From Candidatus Fokinia solitaria (lineage in GTDB: Bacteria; Pseudomonadota; Alphaproteobacteria; Rickettsiales; Midichloriaceae), in NCBI GenBank assembly GCA_945875075.1, contig CAMCJK010000004.1, positions 1-33,908 on the forward strand: 33,908 nucleotides of DNA. Reading direction: 5' to 3'. The notes below the pieces were generated by a model. That model made no database searches. It saw only the letters and a list, made by a program, of their open reading frames with translations, and was not told where the DNA came from. Made by a program: the position numbers and the translations under genes. Below, one piece after another: positions 30,429 to 33,908 of the stretch. How positions within the stretch are numbered: the first letter of the stretch is position 1; the number at the start of each line of letters is the position of its first letter.

Positions 30429-31856
30429 ATGCCGAAGCAAGATAACAAAAAAAGTTTGCAACGCCAAACAGTAAGCAAAATAAAGCAAAAGAAGATTTCT
30501 TTAGATCAGATTAATAAAAACTATGCGGTAGGATTACATCCACTTAAACAGCTTTGTAGCTTATATGAAAAACCTAAAAATAGTAAGCAATCATTTGCTG
30601 ATATTTTGAATAGCTCTTCTGATAAGAGCACTCAGAGTGATATAGAAAATGCTAAAAAGATATTCAATGAATATTTAGCTGGATTAGAGAGAAGGTCTGC
30701 TTTAGTCACTAAGGGTGAAGAGATAGAAGTAGTTGCAAATGCAGCTGTTTTAGAGAGGTTTAAAGTTGAAGCACTGAATATTTTAAGTAATAGCAAGTCT
30801 TTATTAGCTGAAAATAAAAAGTTGGCTTTTGAAATATTTTTTGGTCCTGGTAGTGATTATGATCAACTTCATAAGAAATATTATGATAAAGATAATGGAT
30901 ATGTTGCTATAGCACAAAGTCAGATTAAGGGGGGGAAAGATAGTGAAGGTCAAAAACTTCAGGGGATATTAAACTTCAATGCTTATAGTAGCAACAAACG
31001 TTTGTTAGCTGAAGACACTGATATATTTGCTGAATTTGATGCACTAAAAAAACCCTATCTAGATAATGACCAATCAAAATCATTTCAAGAAGGAACACTA
31101 AATTTATATACAAAAGATTTTAATGCAAACTTAGATAGAACAACTATTGGACTTGCTTTATCAGATCCTAGCGACATTGGATTCTTATTTGCCTTAATAG
31201 GGGATAAAAGTAATGGGGGTCAGATAACATTGAAAGAGAACTCTACAAAAGAATTGAATGCATACTTGAAAGCAAGTGGATCACTATCCAAAAGAATTTT
31301 GGTGATTTCTGCATTAGGAATATTTACATTAATGAGTCAACCCACCGTCCTGGTTGCTGCGGTAACATACGTGAGTTTAGCTCCTGTTTCAGTGCCAGCA
31401 ATCTGTGCTATAGGAATTGCGTACATGGTAGGTATTGGTGGTGGTATTGCTTGTTTTAACCATATTCGTGAAACTGTGCAAAATGAACATGGACTTACTA
31501 AACATGAATTATCTAGTAGTGCGACAAACAATTTTGCCGGTACTAGTGGTGTCTCAGCTGATGATATTTGGCGCTATTATATTGCCCCTGTTTTAAAGGA
31601 AAAACATGATTATATAAAAAATAATTCAACGATAATACAAAAAATTTTCTATGATACAAGGGATAACTGTCTATCAAATGACAAGATAATAAATAATTCA
31701 CTGTCTTTGAAGGAGAAGATAAATGAAATGGGTTTGAAGGAAGTAAATTCAAATGTGTTTTTAAAGAAATTGAATGCTGGGTTTAGCCATGTAAATTATT
31801 TGAAAAAACAAAAATCAAAGTTGGAATGTGATAAAGAATCACAGCAAATAATCTGA
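30429..31856 (+). CDS. Uncharacterised 475-aa protein with one central hydrophobic hairpin-like segment; candidate secreted/host-membrane protein
   Basis: Hydrophilic flanks, ~54-residue hydrophobic bilobed segment at 31296-31458, no N-terminal signal peptide. Confidence 0.65.
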   Translation: MPKQDNKKSLQRQTVSKIKQKKISLDQINKNYAVGLHPLKQLCSLYEKPKNSKQSFADILNSSSDKSTQSDIENAKKIFNEYLAGLERRSALVTKGEEIEVVANAAVLERFKVEALNILSNSKSLLAENKKLAFEIFFGPGSDYDQLHKKYYDKDNGYVAIAQSQIKGGKDSEGQKLQGILNFNAYSSNKRLLAEDTDIFAEFDALKKPYLDNDQSKSFQEGTLNLYTKDFNANLDRTTIGLALSDPSDIGFLFALIGDKSNGGQITLKENSTKELNAYLKASGSLSKRILVISALGIFTLMSQPTVLVAAVTYVSLAPVSVPAICAIGIAYMVGIGGGIACFNHIRETVQNEHGLTKHELSSSATNNFAGTSGVSADDIWRYYIAPVLKEKHDYIKNNSTIIQKIFYDTRDNCLSNDKIINNSLSLKEKINEMGLKEVNSNVFLKKLNAGFSHVNYLKKQKSKLECDKESQQII

Positions 31857-31866
31857 TAGAAAAAGC

Positions 31867-31896
31867 TTGACACTAAAAGAATTTTTATAGTATAAT
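31867..31896 (+). promoter_or_regulatory. Consensus sigma70-type promoter: TTGACA - 18 bp - TATAAT
   Basis: Exact -35 and -10 hexamers read at 31867-31872 and 31891-31896, 30 bp before the ATG at 31927. Confidence 0.75.
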
Positions 31897-31926
31897 CTTT
31901 GTTTAAACATATATTAATGCAATATT

Positions 31927-32607
31927 ATGTCTACAAAAGTTGCTGGTAAAGAACTCAAACCTAGGCATGTAACAAAGTTCAATATACCATGTGCATTTAA
32001 TGGAGAGGTATCAGAAGTTGCAGTGTTTATAGGTGAGCCTGAGTCTAAACATAGTCCTATTCATTTCCAGTCTAAGTTTATACAGGACACTAGAGGGGGG
32101 GTTATTCCACAAAGTGTTTTTGAAAGTCTTGAAAAACTGCAGAAACTTGCAATAGAGAATGGTGTCCCATTTGAAGAATTATGTCGCTATGCTCTCGGCT
32201 CAATGACAAACGAAGCTGAGTCTGAAAATGCTGATGCAAAAATAGAAGCACCAAGTGATACTCAAGCAGCACCTGTAGAAGCTGAGTCTGAAAATGCTGA
32301 TGAAGATACAACTCAAGCAGCACCTGTAGAAACTGAATCTGAGACTGGTGATAACAAGATAGAAGCACCAAGTGATGCTCAAGCAACACCTGTAGAAGCT
32401 GAGTCTGAAAATGCTGATGCAAAAATAGAAGCACCAAGTGATACTCAAGCAGCGCCTGTAGAAGCTGAGTCTGAAAATGCTGATGAAGATACAACTCAAG
32501 CAACGCCTGTAGAAGCTGACTCTGAAAATGCTGATGCAAAAATAGAAGCACCAAGTGATGCTCAAGCAGCACCTGTAGAAGCTGAGTCTGAGACTGTAAA
32601 TAAATAG
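31927..32607 (+). CDS. DUF2610-like domain protein with acidic C-terminal tandem repeats
   Basis: N-terminal 95 aa (FNIPCAFNGEVSEVAVFIGEPESKHSPIHFQSKFIQDTRGGVIPQSVFESLEKLQKLAIENGVPFEELCRYAL) recalled as DUF2610-like from Rickettsiales; then repeats. Confidence 0.75.
   Translation: MSTKVAGKELKPRHVTKFNIPCAFNGEVSEVAVFIGEPESKHSPIHFQSKFIQDTRGGVIPQSVFESLEKLQKLAIENGVPFEELCRYALGSMTNEAESENADAKIEAPSDTQAAPVEAESENADEDTTQAAPVETESETGDNKIEAPSDAQATPVEAESENADAKIEAPSDTQAAPVEAESENADEDTTQATPVEADSENADAKIEAPSDAQAAPVEAESETVNK
32212..32604 (+). repeat. Coding tandem repeat: units of 66, 51, 66, 66, 51, 66 bp plus partial 27 bp (22-aa and 17-aa acidic units)
   Basis: EAESENADAKIEAPSDTQAAPV / EAESENADEDTTQAAPV alternation, read from the translation; unit lengths sum exactly to the stop codon. 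Confidence 0.95.
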
Positions 32608-32619
32608 AAATTTTTATTA

Positions 32620-33141
32620 ATGTGTAAAATTTGTTTATATATTGCATTTTTCATATTGATTACTGTCTCAATTACATCATATTCAGACTCATCTAAGGTA
32701 GGCAATATAACTGGATTACCCATCCCAAGATTTGTTATAATAAAGTCTAAAGATACAAATATGAGGTCTGGACCAGGTGTGAGTTACCCAAGTAAAATCA
32801 ATTATAAATGCATTTTTATGCCAGTGGAGGTTCAAGATGAATTTGAGAACTGGAGACTTGTACGTGATATTGATGACAATGAAGGTTGGATACATGAAGC
32901 AATGCTTGACGGCAGAAGGTATGTACAAATTATTAGTAGCAAAAAACTCAATCAAATTGATAAAGAAGTGTTGATTTTTAGATTACCAGAACTCCAATCA
33001 AAGCCGATTGCAAGGATTGCAGTAGGAGCCATAGGAAAATTAGTACAATGTCAAAATCAGTGGTGTCAAGTATCTTTTGGACACTCGTACAAAGGTTGGA
33101 TTCCTAAAAATAAACTTTGGGGAGTGCACCTAGAAGATTAG
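32620..33141 (+). CDS. Secreted/periplasmic bacterial SH3-domain protein
   Basis: N-terminal hydrophobic signal; KDTNMRSGPGVSYPSKINY...GWIHEAML and a second QNQWCQVSFGHSYKGWIPKNKLWGV SH3b-like half. Confidence 0.82.
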   Translation: MCKICLYIAFFILITVSITSYSDSSKVGNITGLPIPRFVIIKSKDTNMRSGPGVSYPSKINYKCIFMPVEVQDEFENWRLVRDIDDNEGWIHEAMLDGRRYVQIISSKKLNQIDKEVLIFRLPELQSKPIARIAVGAIGKLVQCQNQWCQVSFGHSYKGWIPKNKLWGVHLED

Positions 33142-33357
33142 ACTTTACAATAGATGGATTGTCTGATATCATCTTATTAAAGAGTATGTCTCTGGAATAA
33201 ATTTTATAGAGTGATAGGTAATTAACAATTATTATAAAATCTAAGTATGTAATGAAGCTTCTAAAGTTGTCATAGTTACAAACATGTATTTTAAAAGTTC
33301 AGTTCGAAATTTTTATAAATAATGTTATTATGTTGTTTTTTAAAATTGTTAAATGTT

Positions 33358-33908
33358 ATGAACAGCATCGATATAGCAGTAATAGTTATATGTTTTCTAT
33401 CAACTTTAGTGGGGTTTATAAGAGGTTTTATAGCCTCTCTATTTAGTACTGCTGGTTGGACGCTTGCAATAGTAGGGAATCACTATCTTTTTAATAATAT
33501 AGAGCCATTTCTAGATGCGAGATTTCAATCTAAAATATTGACATTTTTAATTGGATATGTTGGAGGTTTAGTTATTTTATTATTTGTCTTTTCGATCTTT
33601 AATTTCATTGTTTTATCAATGATTAATAAATTTCGCACTGGATTAATTGATAAGTTTTTTGGTAGTATTTTTGGATTTGCTAGAGGCTCTCTCCTTGTCA
33701 TAATTTCATTTTTATGTTTTGAAACTGTTATGACATCTATTTCTGGTGAAAAAACTAAACCAAATTCACTACCAGAAGTTTTGCTAGATGCAAAAAGTTT
33801 ACCATTAATAAAGCAAGGGGAGATAATGTTATTAGAGAACTTACCAGACACTTTTAAAATAAAGCTAAAGTTTGATGAAACAGGTGAAGTGCCTGAAATG
33901 ACTCTATT
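33358..33908 (+). CDS. CvpA family membrane protein (truncated at window end)
   Basis: Open frame from ATG 33358: MNSIDIAVIVICFLSTLVGFIRGFIASLFSTAGWTLAIV...FRTGLIDKFFGSIFGFARGSLLVII; absent from the ORF track because it has no stop in the window. Confidence 0.85.
   Translation, partial: MNSIDIAVIVICFLSTLVGFIRGFIASLFSTAGWTLAIVGNHYLFNNIEPFLDARFQSKILTFLIGYVGGLVILLFVFSIFNFIVLSMINKFRTGLIDKFFGSIFGFARGSLLVIISFLCFETVMTSISGEKTKPNSLPEVLLDAKSLPLIKQGEIMLLENLPDTFKIKLKFDETGEVPEMTL

Noticed and set aside
32212-32604. CRISPR-like array because of regular repeats
   Set aside because: Repeats are in-frame protein-coding units with no unique spacers or palindromic repeat.
32102-32647. 181-aa and 121-aa minus-strand ORFs across the tandem repeat
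   Set aside because: Leu/Gln/His-rich translations that mirror the coding repeat; multiple open frames are expected from repeated sequence without stops.

Overview
AT-rich bacterial window with about 26 intact protein-coding genes, two tRNA genes and one gene truncated at the right edge. Gene content suggests a Rickettsiales-type alphaproteobacterium: ALA synthase hemA, a DUF2610-type protein, a patatin-like phospholipase, a long RelA/SpoT, and scattered gatA, priA and atpH. It also carries flagellar genes (flhA, flgI), so a flagellated Midichloriaceae-like lineage is plausible, but this is inference. Most of the window is housekeeping: rpmF, RSH, DAACS and AGCS symporters, PAP2, atpH, tatA, recD2, flhA, priA, nrdA, flgI, DUF167, hemA, mtaB, an amino-acid ABC permease, gatA, an SH3 protein and cvpA. 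The main points for follow-up are: (1) a protein with two diverged tandem CinA-C-like domains whose conserved motifs are lost in a complementary pattern; (2) a long RSH with Glu->Val in the HDxxED hydrolase motif and an intact synthetase; (3) an ABC ATPase with an unusual N-terminal half and an insertion before Walker B; (4) an accessory cluster at 30.4-33.1 kb containing an Inc-like hydrophobic-hairpin protein, a DUF2610-like protein with a higher-order acidic tandem repeat, and an SH3 protein, with G7 tracts in the first two; (5) a pair of uncharacterised genes at 5.2-7.2 kb with internal repeats. No CRISPR array, rRNA, transposase or prophage module was recognised.
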